A stretch of DNA of 64,000 nt from Leucocoprinus leucothites (GCA_013368445.1 JAACJO010000009.1:2046001-2110000); one strand, 5' to 3'; shown: positions 23,457-35,883, numbered from the stretch's first letter. Program-made: numbers and translations. Notes: generated by a model not told the origin, from the letters alone.

Positions 23457-23778
23457 AACTCGTCATGTGACTGAACCATTCCCCACCCATCCAGAACTCT
23501 CCTACACTCCCATTTTGGCCATTGGTTTACCATGTTTGGTCAGCTGCGACTTGGCACTTTTAACAAAACTTCGTTTCATGTTCCGTCTCCATCATCATGC
23601 AGCTGTGTTCAAACTCAAAATGTCACAGAAAACACTTAATAGCCAGGCCTTGACAATGGTTCAAGTGATAGTGCTTGACGCCCTCATTCTCTTTTCCCCC
23701 TTGTGCACAGGTTCACGTACCGCAGCTGGGCTGCATCTAGTTCTTGTTGCTGGTATCAACTGATTTGATTTTTTCTTC

Positions 23779-26080
23779 ATGTCTTTGCATCACAAAAGGC
23801 AAGACTCTGTCGACTCAATTGATTCTGGCTCATACTATTCCAACTCGGAATTAGATACAGATCATTCGACAACCCATCTCATCCCTGGCTCTCATGGTCA
23901 TTTGATCGGTATTGGCAGTGGGACAGACAGCGATACTTCGGTCGCTTTCTCTGTAGAGAGCAGAGATGACAGTAAGTGATGATCTCGGAAATCGACAGGG
24001 CCACTGAAATGTCACCAGGACACTACCTGGCACATCTGAGCGATGACTTCATTTATCCTCCTCTGTAAACCTAGCTTGTTCTTGCGTGTCGATCATTTGA
24101 TTTCTGATAATATTATCCAACCCAGATAGTCCAGCTCCAAGGCCTGCACTTGCTCACAGAACTTCGCATCTGGCACCACCACCAACTTTCATCCCCAAAT
24201 CTCCTTGATCACCTCGGTTCCCCGGTTCACCAGGCATCCCTCCTTCACCATCATTGCATCACGGTCCACCTCCATTGGCGTACTTGAAGAACACCTCTAC
24301 CCTACCACTGCCAACTCTCCATTCCTCAACTTTCCGACAAATGTGGAAGAGGGCAAATGTACTTCAGCGAGAATCACTGTTGCGCCTATTGTTCATGGAT
24401 TGCAGGTGATGCATAAGAGCATGTTGGATTTATTGGCTACAGTCGGTGTCTATCAAGATGGTGTGATGAAGAAAAAGGTTGATGGGAAAGATACGGTTGA
24501 TCACATCTTTGAGGTAAAGTCGTGTTTCTGCCCTACATCTTTTGTGATGTCCTGACAAGACAACAACGCTAGTATACCACCCAACTTTCCATGGACACTA
24601 AGCCATAGTCCGTCCTCCCTCAACTTAACAATGGCCAGTCGAATTTGGTTCCTGTACGAATCATCCTCGTCCTCAAGGCCAAAAATCAAAATAAGATCAA
24701 CTCCCATCGATGGCTTTTCAACACTATCAGAAGGATGCTGCACGTACGTTTTGTATCCTTTTTAGTATCTACAACACGAAAAACTGGTTATTATACAGCC
24801 GGAGGTTTGCATGCTCATCAATGTGGGGACAAAGCCCGATCGAAAGGCACTCTATTATCTCTGGGAAGCCTTTTACGATGATCCTAATCTTGGCGGATGC
24901 TGTGGTACGTCAGTGGTTTTTTTTGCACTTCTATCATGTCTGATCGAGACTCTAGGTGAGATGCATGCCATGTTGGAAGGTGGTCGGAAGCTGCTCAACC
25001 CGCTAGTCGCGGCGCAGACCTTTGAGTACAAGATGTCCAATATATTGGGTAACCGTCGCTAGGCAGCAGTCCAAGGTGTTGCTTTCTGACCTTTCTGGAT
25101 AAACAAGCCCTTGGAGAACACCTTTGACTATGTCTCCGTTCTTCCAGGTGTTTTTAGCGCCTATCGCGACCGGTACATTCCTTTCTCCTCCCCCTCCTTC
25201 TCTTCTCTGACTTAGGCTCTCATAATCGCAAATACAGTGCAATTCAAGGCTACCTGCTTGAACAATACTTCCACAGTGACCACTCCCTCACTCTCCGTCT
25301 GGGCAAAAAGGGTATAAATGGCATGTCCGTTTTTACCAAAAATATGTTCCTAGCCGAAGATTGTGTCCTCTGTTTCGAACTCATAGCAAAAAAAGGTGCA
25401 GCATGGACATCGAGTTACTTTCAGCCTTCGAAAGCAGCAATGGATGTACCGGAGACGATCGAGGAGTTGGCTGGGCAGAGGAGGTGGTGGTTGAATGGTA
25501 GTTTCGCGGCGAGTGTATGTGATTTTTAATTTTCGGAGAGTGATTGGGAGTGGGCATAGGGAGTAGATGATTGGGATATTGTATTTACAGGCGTCGGTGA
25601 GGGCCAGTGTTGGTGTTGTGGGTCATTTTGGGAGCTGATTTGTTTGGGGTGTTTTAGTATACTGCTATGTCATTGTTCTTTTCGTGGTATGCTCTTGCGA
25701 ATTTGTGGTTGATGTTTAGTAGTCTTATCGATATACCGCTTTCAAATGGGATTGTCTCCTGGAATGTTGTTGTTGTTTGTACCTCCCTTGTGTGTCTTCT
25801 ACGCTCCCGGCTGATCTGATTATAGGTTCATTGGATCAATGCAACTGTTAAGTGGATATATATTTGTGCTACAGCTCTACAGGTGAGCTCCTTCATCCGC
25901 GTCCTCCTCGCCTCTGGCGGCAGCGCTGATCCTGTGCTCCAGTTTATCCTGGCCTTTGGAAATCGACCCAAATCTGAAATGCTCTCGCATACGGTTATGA
26001 TGTGGATATATGCGGTGCTGGTGCTGTATCTATTAGTATGCTCGCTCTCGCTGACGAGTTCGTCATATATCGTCATGCCA
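23779..26080 (+). pseudogene. Chitin synthase pseudogene (GT2 family), module M2
   Basis: Fragments in order match fungal chitin synthases: a Ser/Asp-rich N-terminus (23779-23980), [20 protein letters not shown] (about 24425), KINSHRWLFNTIRR (24690-24730), [16 protein letters not shown] (24850-24898), [20 protein letters not shown] (24957-25017), FEYKMSNIL, then [14 protein letters not shown] (25340-25385), [14 protein letters not shown] (25477-25518) and a transmembrane exon WIYAVLVLYLLVCSLSLTSS (26005-26065). Several introns are recognisable. The enzyme polymerises UDP-GlcNAc at the plasma membrane. Stops (for example a TAG near 24606) and the changed hallmarks EDR to EDC and QRRRW to QRRWW show decay. 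The C-terminal membrane domain is missing: at about 26068 the sequence changes to the 3' flank of the NACHT-like genes. Confidence 0.82.
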
Positions 26081-26101
26081 TATCTCTGTCGCACTCCATG
26101 A

Positions 26102-26628
26102 TATGAATACATTTCCAGCTTTCGACATACAGAAGAGCGATACTGCAAGTGAATATTGACTATCGGACAATATTGATGAGGGGCTGAATTGTCCTTTTTG
26201 AGAATCTCTGGTCTTGAGTGGATTTCTATAACCAAATGCTCATACAATCACTCGTAGGTCAAGAGAAAGGATTCATGAACCACAAAGACCCAGAGGCGCA
26301 TCAAGGGAAGGTGGAGGACCCGGGGGGGGGGAGCCGAGGCCTTATTATGGCTCATTGGCTTTAGTCGCTTGAACAGCTCTCCCAGTGGTCCAGCTCGATA
26401 CATGGGTGTGACAGCAGGCATGAAGCTCGAATTACCACGGACGTATGACCCAAACCTGCTTTAAAGCTCGTCAAAACCAATCACAAAATGCTCCCAAAGC
26501 AGCAAATCTCATTAAATCATTAAAGTGGGGGCAAGGGCCCAAAAAAAGACTGCTATCAAATGCGAATAAAGTCAAAGACGATGGCACAGGCAAATGTCCA
26601 TTATCTCCAACAAATGCAATATAGTATT
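26102..26628. other. Spacer between modules M2 and M3
   Basis: The sequence recurs in diverged form after each module (about 21170, 30775, 35190 and 42410), including the stretch GACCCAGAGGCGCATCAAGG and a G-rich run. No gene is present. Confidence 0.6.
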
Positions 26629-27510
26629 TAATTCTTCCTCCCAATGACACGTTCTACAAAAACCTCCAATGCGTCATGAGCTTCACTATGTGTAGCTCTT
26701 GTAATGCTTCTTTCGCTTTGTCGGTGCATGGTTGTGCGAGTTGTTTTGTTCGTGAGATTGTGGATGATTGGCGTGCGAGGTTGCGAACCTGAAGGAGAGC
26801 ACATGTTAGATGGTGAGGAAACAAAGTAGATACAGGAGCAGTGGAAGGAGGCAGCGAGTGAATGGGAAAATAAGAGGAAGGGGAATGCTGACCTTTTCGA
26901 CGTCCCCTGAAGACTCGAACTTTTTGCGACCTATCAGTTCTCCCATCTCGGAGAACTCTTCCTATGCGTACAGGGCCAGTGCAGTTTCCAGGTCGAGCTG
27001 AATGTCTGCGCTACCACATTTGCCCGAGAGTTGCTGAACCGGTCCAGCATGTCATTCACGAGCTATAGGAAGTTATTCCTCAGTCAAGCATCAGCTGCGG
27101 CAGAGGAATAGTGGTGACTCACTCGAAACGCAATGCCTGGATTCCTACCATACGTGTAGGCAACCCCCTTCCAGATCTCGCTTTTGGCACATCCACCGAG
27201 GATGACAGCAGAGCGTGCGGCATGCACCCTTCACCATGAAGGATGCAGTCTTGGGATGCATTTGCTGTGAGTCGATATTCCACACACCTTGATGCTTTCG
27301 ATTTCGCTGCATTTGTCAAGTGGTCCTCATTCGCTCTTGCTGAACGATGCCCATGAGTCTCCCCCTCCATGGGGCTGGAAGTAACATCGACAATAAGTTG
27401 TATTGCTTCACTTCATGATTATGTGCCAGTGCAGAGGCTTCCTAAGGTGAAATTTCTGGCTAATCCAGAGTGTGCATTTGTGGATTGGAAAGGAGCGGAA
27501 GATGCACCTT
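26629..27510 (-). pseudogene. COQ1-like remnant, module M3
   Basis: Minus-strand sequence matches the C-terminal half of the M2 copy: the terminal exon (about 26640-26790), the GDVEK/SSPEDSN region near 26890-26930, the block around 27010-27050, and the middle exon (27119-27310) with YGRNPGIAFR-like and alanine-rich stretches. It stops at about 27510, where the first Asp-rich region should begin, and continues as the upstream flank of the NACHT-like gene, exactly as in M1. Frame changes are numerous. Confidence 0.6.
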
Positions 27511-27838
27511 GTCGTTTAATAAACAAACAGGTCATGAAATGGATCTGCGTAAATAGGTTGAACAAACCTGAAAGCCAATGAAGGATGTCAACATGTTCCT
27601 GGCCTGTCACACGTTGCGGCTACCCTTACTGGAAGCGTGTGATTATTGCTACAACATGCTGTATTCAACGCCGTCCCCAATCTACAACTGTCTCTTGTTC
27701 CACATCATACACGTTTGCTTAATCAAAGCTCTAAAGCAGTTTCTTTGATAAAAGTGAGTTCAACTCGATTTGCGACAAAAACCTTTGTGAGTTTCCCTAA
27801 CACTGCCAGGCGCTCCAGCACCCCGTCCCTTACTGAGA

Positions 27839-30115
27839 ATGGTTTTGCAACCTGAGATGGAGGCAGCTTTACAGGCAGACTTGCCAGCAAGGGAATGTAA
27901 GAATCTCTCTGTGTCAGATAGGTCATGCATCTTATGACATTATGCCTAGTGGTTTCTATTCTTCGCAAGCACCAGTTACTTCCGATTGGAGAATGTTATC
28001 GCGAATTGTCCAGGACTGATAAATTTGGGAAACAATATCCTACATTTAAGTTTGATCACCATGTGAAATCATCCTACTGGGAGAATTGGGGTCCATGTAT
28101 GTTGCTTGTGTTATCTCAATATGCTCTTGTTTCCGACACTGTCCAAATAGTGATGGAAATCCTGGATAGCTTTCCGGTCATTGTACGCGAGGACGAATTT
28201 GAAGGTTCCTATGTAACCATGGATCTACGCAAGGCCGCTTGGAAATGTTTACTGAAGTGGCTTTGGGATCCTCTCCACAGCAGAAATCTCCTTCTGATAT
28301 GTGATCCATTTTTTCGGGAGGGTCTGTCAGCATTTTCCAAAGCCGCGGCGCAGACTTGTCTGACTATCAATCGACTTGGTGCAATTATTGAAATTTCCCC
28401 GTCCCTCATTCAGCAATATCCTCGCCAGCTGGTCCAAATGCTATGCAATCAGCTTTGTAGGAAATTCCCACTTTATCGAAGAGTTCTCGCGGAGATGCTC
28501 ATGGACACTCCGACCATCTTTAACCAACCCGACTTTTTTTACCTGCTACGCAGGCTCATCATTGTCCCATGGAACAAGCTGAGAATCTCTCACCCCTAAT
28601 ACGTTGTCACCCCCATCGTCATATTTCTGAATTGGCATTCATATCCAGATACTAGAGAGCGTGGCATCGAACCATACCTTTGAGATCTTCTTTGGCTAAT
28701 CACTGAGGATCGACTGGAAAAGAGTCATCCTTGCCTTATTTGGATTATATCTGGCTACTGGGATCCGCTGTGAGTCTCGGCAATGTTTTGGCAAGATCCA
28801 CTACGATGCCAACATATCCAAGAACTGATCGGCAACGATGGGGCTACTCGATACACAGAGGCCGTTCTTAGCATAAGATTCCAGGGCATCCGCAACCGTC
28901 ACCCAGACTTATTCAACTGGGATGAACAGTGGCCCTTATTGGATGAATTGGAACATATTGCGAGGGTGATATCCGGCGTTGATATTTTCATTGACCTTCT
29001 AACCCGATTTGTTGATCTTGGTGGTCCTGATGGCCCCCGCGAGAGGCTAAAGAAGTGTCTAGCATATATCAGCGATTCCCCTTGTTCCACTCTTGAGTCC
29101 CCATTCAAACCGCTCATTCACTTCTACAATCAATTCATGTCCGATATACCCTCCCAATTTTTCCCCCATACCATCCATATATTGGAGTGTCTATACGAAG
29201 ATGCTCTAGCCTTACCGATACCCTCTCGTATTGCACACTTACTGTGCATAAACCAGAGGCTTATCGACCCAATCTTCTCATATCTTGAATGGACACTTGT
29301 CAAAGAATACAAGGAGGACAAGTATGCTCCCCATGAGCCTAGGTATAGGTTGCCCGGAAATGCATTGTTCATTCTTTACCTGTCGCAGTATATAGGGCAG
29401 CCTGTTCTCACAGAGTCTTGCATCAGCCTCATCGAGTCCTACTTGTACTTCTTCCAAAAGACACCGCTACTATCAACAAAGCCAAGGTTCTACACAGCCG
29501 GGTCAGGGTCAGGTGTTGATCCTCGCACTGCTATGATGCGTGCTATAGGATCTTTCCATTTCGACTGGGGTCATTTTGCTCGCTTGTGCAGATCAGCACC
29601 TCAAACAGAGTGGGATGCTGTACTAGCACTCCTTAGGGGTTTTGATTTCCGTTGTTTGCCACACATCGCATCGCTGGCCACCTTCCTTGTCGACTTTACC
29701 TGGTTTTTGCGGTGGGTTCTTGTGTGTCTGTTCATACACATTCATCTCGATCAAGAGACAAATCCGCCATCATATAGAAGGCAGACCAGTAACAAGGTCT
29801 TGTTCGAACGAAAGCTACTACTATGATGGACGTCCTGTTCATTGACAAAGTTAAGGGTGTTGCAGAACCACTGGTGAGATACCTAGATATGTCATCACAA
29901 CACTAATGTAATAGGGGGGCTTTCAGGACCTTTCTGAACTAGTATCAAGCTATTATTTGTCAAATGAATACTTCCAATTTCCCAAGTTTGTACTTCTCGG
30001 ACAAGGTCCACATACCGTTCTAGCTATTCTACTGTCCATTCCTCCCCAGGACTCAGCAGATGATTGGATCACAGATGTGTCAGTCTACACACTTGGGATG
30101 CTTGAGGATTTCTAA
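27839..30115 (+). pseudogene. NACHT-like gene, module M3, broken
   Basis: Same exon layout as the M1 gene, beginning ATGGTTTTGCAACCTGAG and ending GAGGATTTCTAA. In-frame stops occur at 28597 (TAA for CAA), 28681 (TGA where M1 has CGA), 28771 (TGA where M5 has CGA) and in the third exon (CAGTAA where M1 has CAGCAG). Long stretches remain open (27925-28599 and 28783-29826), so decay is recent. The Walker A position reads DPFFREGLSAFSK and the Walker B aspartate is Asn (IVIFLNW), so this copy too lacked the NTPase residues before or after it was broken. Confidence 0.78.
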
Positions 30116-30188
30116 TATTGTTGGCCCGTATCTCTGTCTTGTTCTATGATATGGATATATGTTACATTTTCGACATACAAAAGGGCGG

Positions 30189-30648
30189 TGTGGAGATGGG
30201 CTTCTGTCTGTGCTTGGATCTCGCACCCGAGCACCCATCACCTACTATTTATTTGACATCAGTTTTGTTATCATAGCGCCCGTTGATTCTTTTTTTAGAA
30301 TAAACTTATTTACTTTGGTTTCAGACTTTAGGCACTAGTTTGCCACAGGGACTTTAGTAGTGTACTTCGATGTGTCGTAGTCAGTTTTGGAGCGAGGGAA
30401 TGAACCATGACCGCCTTTGCCTCAACCTCAGTCCGAAAATCAGCAAATAATCAAAATTTATTTATTCTCTATCTATCTCAGTCGTCTCTTTATATCTCGC
30501 TTAATTCTATTCCTTCCCTCTCCAAATTCTGCACAGTCCCTCGTCGACGTCTTCTTGTGGTTTTGACACCCAGTGACTGTTGGACTTGGTCGCACTCGCA
30601 TTAATATTTTATATTATTTACGGGGGTACAACTGCCCGTTCCCCTTCA
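30189..30648. mobile_element. Solo LTR, 460 bases, copy 2
   Basis: Begins TGTGGAGATGGGCTTCTG and ends CCCCTTCA; same length and order as the copy at 21295-21754 with scattered substitutions. It is inserted in the 3' flank of the M3 NACHT-like gene, at a different place from copy 1. The flanks GCGG and GCAG are an imperfect target duplication. Confidence 0.78.
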
Positions 30649-31129
30649 GCAGTACCGCAAGTGAAAATTGACTGGCAGACAATACTTGCGAAAGACTGAA
30701 TTGTCATTTCTCGAAAATCTCTGGTGCTCAATGGATTTCTATAACTGAAAACTCATACGATCACTTGTTACTCGAGAAAAAGGATTCATGAGCAAAGACC
30801 CAGAGGTGCATCAAGGGAAGGGGGGGTTTAAGGGAGAGAGGATAAGGCCTCATTGTGGCTCATTGGCTTCAGTTGCTTGAATTACAACGTAATGGTACAG
30901 CTAAATACATGGATCCCGCAGTAGGCGTGAGGCTCGAAGTTTCACAAACACATAACCCAAACCCGCTCTGAAGCTCATTGAAAACCACAAAATACTCCCG
31001 ATGTATAAAGCTCATTAAATCATTACAGTGGAGGCAAAGGTCCAAAAAAGGCTGTTATCTAATATGAATAAATCAAAGACAATGGCACAGTTGAGTGTCC
31101 GTAGTCTCTTGCGGGTGTAATGTAATGAT
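30649..31129. other. Spacer between modules M3 and M4
   Basis: Repeats the inter-module spacer, including the G-rich run near 30820 and the ATTAAATCATTACAGTGGAGG stretch before the COQ1 3' end. No gene recognised. Confidence 0.55.
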
Positions 31130-33314
31130 TTATTTCTTCCTCCCAACGATGCATTCCGCGAGAACTTCCAACACATCACAGGCTTCACTGTGTGGTAGCT
31201 CTTGTAACACATTCTTCGCTTCATCAGTGTATGCTTGTGCGAGTTGCTTTGTTTGTGGGATTGCGGATGATTGGTGTATGAGGTTGCAAGCCTGGAGGGG
31301 AGAGCACGTTAGATGGTGAGGATATAAGATAGATATAGGAGGAGGCAGTGAGTGATAGGAGGAAGTGGGATGAAGAGGACACTGACCTTTTCGACATCCC
31401 CGGAAGACTCGAATTTGCGACCTATCAGTTCACCCATCTCGGAGAACTCTTCCCATGCATACAAGGCCGGTGCGGTTGCCAAACCAAGCTGAAGATCTGC
31501 ATTTCCGGTTTGCCAAGAGTCGCTGAGGCGGATTCATAGTCCAATACGTCATCCATGAGCTGCAAAGGGGTTTGTGCATGAGTGAGAACCGTGAGCTGTG
31601 TCAGATGGAAAGTGATGACTTACTTGGAATGCAATACCAATATTCCTACCATACGCGTAGGCAACCTCTTTCCAGATCTCGCCTTCGGTACATCCACCAA
31701 GAACAGCAGAGCACGCAGCCTTAGCCATGAGGGATGCCGTCTTGAGATACATTTTCTGTAGGCAGATATTCCATGTGTCTTGAGGCTTCTGACTTTGTTG
31801 CATGCCATTGAGCTTGGGTCTTGACGTCATCCATCTCCGGCTGGATAACATCCTTCATCTGTAATATTTCCCCTTCCACGATGTTAGAAACGGTACCAGC
31901 AATAAGTTGCATCACTTCAAGATCTCCTAGACGCGCCAGCGCAGCAGAAACGCGTCCTAGTGTGAAATTTCCGTCCAACATGGAGAGTTTGTTGATGAAC
32001 TGGGAAGGAGTGGAAGGAGCACTATGTCATAGTGCTGAACCATCTATCACATCGTCGTGTAATAGCGACGCTGTGTGTAGCATTTCTACAATTTGTGTGA
32101 GGCGGATTTGGGTGGAAAGAATAATTGTGGGTGGTAGGGGTTGTCGGTTGTGATATTGGCGGCAGCCTCACATTGTGAGGATATGGTTTACGGTGTGTGC
32201 GCGTGTTAAGATTTACAGTCAGAGTGCCTAGTAACATCACGTGTCACAACACGTGATTGGGTTACGTAAGACAGCAGCTAACTGGTCTTTAACCTACTTC
32301 AATTAATAAGCTTGAGTATTCTCGAAAGCTCAGTAAGAGAAGGCCAAGAAGACTTGAGGTAAGTCTAAGGTAGCACGAGGTTCGAGACAACAACAATGAT
32401 ACAAGTGAATTCAAGGCAGGGCAAGTAAACACAAGTAGTCCGGGAAACAAAGGAAAGATTAAACTTGTGTTTAATCTTCCAAATACAAGTCCTTAAATAC
32501 TGACTAGACGAAACAATATCAAACTATGAAACTACAACTACAAGTCCGAAAATCACTATCATGATTCTGATAAATACGTATCTGTCTGCCGATGTAACAG
32601 CTATCATAGTTAGATATCTAATAGTTCAAATCCAAACGCGATGTCCATGAAACCATCATTGTCTGTTAATCAGTCCTGTTAGTCCATAACAATCAAACAG
32701 CGAAACCATTCCTCCTGATCCTCTTAATAACGTCCGTCCAATTATACTCGTCCCAATCGACATCGAATCGTTCTTCTTCCACATCAAACTTTCCAATGTA
32801 TTCTTCCCAATCTAGAACCGCAGTCTCGGTCCTGGTGGCTGTGTCGGCGTCTAGGATGATTAAGTCACAATGGGCGTCAATCAGGTCGACGTTTATAACA
32901 GCGCAGGCAGTCAGAGGTCACGACAAAAGAGTCGTCAAATGATTTTGTGTGATTAGGGAATCGTGGGTTGTAGTCTGTGAGGATATCTGGTGGTGAGAGC
33001 GGAATATCGAGCTCGTCCTGGCAGCCTCCAGCAGCCAGGTGTGTTGATTCCCAGAGCTTAGTGTTCCAATTATTTCCGAGACCATTTGTAGCTTGCGAAA
33101 GGAGAAGAACGAGAAGGGGTCGTATCTGTTTGGAAGGGTGGTGGAAATAATATTGCGAGAGTTCTGTGAGAGCGGGATGACCCGAGCCTAGCAGATCAAA
33201 AAGGTCTGTGCGCAGAGATTTGAGATGAGGAGCAAGAATCACAAAAGGATCTAGCCTGTGTTGTTTCTCAGCACAAGAGCTGAATCTGCGAAGAGCCAAG
33301 GTGCAGCAGAACAT
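31130..33314 (-). pseudogene. COQ1: COQ1-like polyprenyl diphosphate synthase pseudogene, module M4, split by an LTR
   Basis: The minus strand has an intact-looking N-terminal exon (33314 down to about 32900) with DPFVILAPHLKSL, SGHPALTELSQYYFHHPSKQ, IRPLLVLLLSQATNGLG and the block ILTDYNPRFPNHTKSFDD. It is then split by a 697-base insert (32204-32900). The remaining exons follow: the first Asp-rich motif (about 32035-32070), FTLGRVSAALARLGDLEV, EGEILQMKD, and a C-terminal exon ending at 31130. As in M2, a TGA (32027-32029) stands directly after DGSAL. It lies head to head with the M4 chitin synthase copy. Confidence 0.8.
32204..32900. mobile_element. LTR-like insert of 697 bases
   Basis: Begins TGTTAAGATTTACAG and ends GTTTATAACA, that is, inverted TGTTA/TAACA ends, and is flanked by GCGCG and GCGCA. 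The homologous COQ1 sequence of module M2 is continuous across this point. It has no coding capacity. It is read as a solo LTR of a family unrelated to the 460-base one. Confidence 0.65.
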
Positions 33315-33644
33315 AACTTGCCATGTGACTGAATTTTCAACCCGCCGTTCCCCACCCATCCTGATCTCTACCACGCTCCCCTTTTGGTCATCGGTTTACC
33401 ACATTTGGTCAGCTGCGACTTGGCACTTTTAACAAAACTTCGTTTCATGTTCCATCTCCATCATCGTGCAGCTGTGTTCAAACCCAAAATTTCACAGAAA
33501 ACACTTAATAGCCAGGCCTTGACAATGGTTCAAGTGATAGTGCTTGATGCCCTCATCCTCTTTTCCTCCTTATGCACTGGTTCACACACTGCGGCTGGGC
33601 TGCATCTTGTTCTCGTCGCTGGCATCGACTGATTTGATTTTTTC

Positions 33645-34895
33645 TTCATACATCTTCACATCACAACCCCCACAAGACTCTATTAACTCGGTTGATTTTG
33701 GCTCGTACTATTCCAACTCGGAATTGGATATGGATCATTCGACGACCCATCTTATCCCTGGCTCTCATGATCGTTCGAGCGGTAATGGCAGTGGGACGGA
33801 TAGTGATACCTTGGCTGCTTCTTCGGCGCAGAGCTTGGAATATGTCAGTCGAGAGGAGAGTACATGATGATCTCGGAAATCGACATGATGACTGAAATGT
33901 TACCAGGACGCTACCCAGCACATCTGAATGATGACTTGATTTATCCTCCCTTGTAAACTCATCTCGTTCCCACCTGCTGATCAGTTAATTTCTGACATTA
34001 TCGCACAGACCAGACAGTTCAGTTCCAAGGTCTACACTTCCTCACAAAGCTTCCCACCTGGTACCACCACCAACTTCCATCCTCAAACCTCCATCATCTC
34101 GGTTCCCCGGTTCGCCAGGCATATCTCCTTCACCATCAATATGCCGCAGTCCACCCCATCAACTTACTTGAAGAATATCTCCATCCTACCACCGCTGAAC
34201 TCTCCATTCCTCAATTCTCCCTGGACATTGAGTTATGTTCAACCTTCGAAAGCAGAAACGGATGTACTGGAGATGATTGAACAGCTGATTGAGCAGAGGA
34301 GGAGGTGGTTGAATGGTGATTTCGTGGCGAGTGTGTATGCAGTTGTTGATTTTTGGAGTGTTTGTGAGCGGGCATGGGGGGTTGAGGATGGGATATTGTG
34401 TGTACAGGCGTTGGTGAGTACCAGTGTTGGTGTTATGAGTGATCTGGGAAGCTGATTTGTTTGTGTATCATACTATGCTGCGGTGTCGTTGTTCTTTTCG
34501 TGGTTTTCTCTTGCAAATTTGTGGTTGACATTCAGTGTTATTATCGATTTGTTGCCTTGGTAAAGGATTGTATTCTGGAACATTGTTGTCATTCGTACCT
34601 CTTTCGTTTCGCCTCTATCCCCCTTGCTGATCTGGCGATAGATTCATTAGATCAATGCAGCCGTCAAGTGGATATACATTTGTGCTACGGCTCTACAGGT
34701 GAGCTCCTTAACTAACTTCTTTCTCACCTCCGGCCACAGTGCTTGCCCTGCACTTCAGTTCATCCTGGCCCTTGATAATCGACCCAAGTCCGAAAAGCTC
34801 GCATATACAGTTATGATGTGGATATATGTAGTACTGACGGTGTACCTATTAGTGTGTTCGCTCTGGCTGACAAGCTCATCATTCGCTGTATGTAT
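33645..34895 (+). pseudogene. Chitin synthase pseudogene with the catalytic core deleted, module M4
   Basis: The Ser/Asp-rich N-terminus (FGSYYSNSELDMDHSTTHLI, 33690-33760) and the Pro-rich segment (34040-34215) match the M2 copy. At about 34218 the sequence jumps to SYVQPSKAETDVLEMIEQ and QRRRWLNGDFVASVYA, so the whole donor-binding and catalytic middle is missing. WINAAVKWIYICATALQ-like and VMMWIYVVLTVYLLVCSLWL membrane exons follow (34640-34890). QRRRW is kept here although the rest of the active site is gone. The protein cannot be active. Confidence 0.78.
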
Positions 34896-34899
34896 ATTC

Positions 34900-35002
34900 T
34901 GTTTGTGCTCGAATGAACCAGACTCCCGTTTGTCCCCAAGGCCCAATAGACTGGATCACAGACGTGTTGGTTTACACACTCGGGATGCTCAAGGATTTCT
35001 AA
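34900..35002 (+). pseudogene. Last-exon fragment of a NACHT-like gene fused behind the chitin synthase copy
   Basis: The stretch ending at TAA 35000-35002 reads PIDWITDVLVYTLGMLKDF, matching the last residues of the M1 NACHT-like protein (WTEDVSVYTLRMLEDF). It follows directly after the truncated chitin synthase membrane exon. It shows that module M4 is a chimaera of the two gene types. Confidence 0.7.
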
Positions 35003-35540
35003 TATTGTCATGCCGTATCTCTGTTGCGTTTGATGACATGAATATATTTCCAGCTTTCGACATACAAAAGAATGATACTGCAAGTGGGGGTTGACTGGTG
35101 AACAATACTGAATTGTCATATTTCGGAAATCTCTGGCCTTAAATGGATTTCCACAACAAAAAGCTCATACAATCACTCGTCGCTCAAGAAAAAGGGTTCA
35201 TGAACCAAAGACCCAGGGGCGCATCAACAGAGGGGGGGAGGGCGGTCCAGGGAGAAGAGTCTAGGTATCATTATGGCTCAATGGCTTCAGTCGCTTGAAT
35301 GGCACCCTAGTGGTAGAGCTTGGTACATGGGCCAGGCAGCAGGCATGAGGCCCGAATTTTCACGAATGCATGACCCAAAACCGCTTTGAAGCTCATCGAA
35401 ACTAGCCACGAACTACTCCCAATGCATCCAAATTCGTTAGTGGGGGCAAGGATCCAAAAAGAAGGCCTGCTATCTAATGTGAATAAAGTCAAAGACGATG
35501 GCACAATCAAATGACCATTATCTTCAATAAATGTAATGGA
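35003..35540. other. Spacer between modules M4 and M5
   Basis: Repeats the inter-module spacer, with the G-rich run near 35230. No gene recognised. Confidence 0.55.
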
Positions 35541-35883
35541 ATGGTTTGATTCTTCCTTCCAACGACGTGTTCCGCAACAACATCCAACGCATCATGGGCT
35601 TCACTATGTGGTAAATCTTGTAACATATTCTTCGCTTTGTAGGCATATGCTTCTGCGGGTTGTTTTGTTCGTGAGATTGCAGATGATTGGTGTACAAGGT
35701 TGCGAGCCTGGAGGAGAGCACGTGTTAGATGGTGAGGAAACAAAGTAGATACAGGAGCAGTGGAAGGATGCAGTGAGTGAATGGGAAAATAAAAGGAAGG
35801 GGAATGCTGACCTTTTCGGCGTCCCCTGAAGACTCGAACTTTTTGCAACCTATCAGTTCTCCCATCTCGGACAACTCTTCCTA

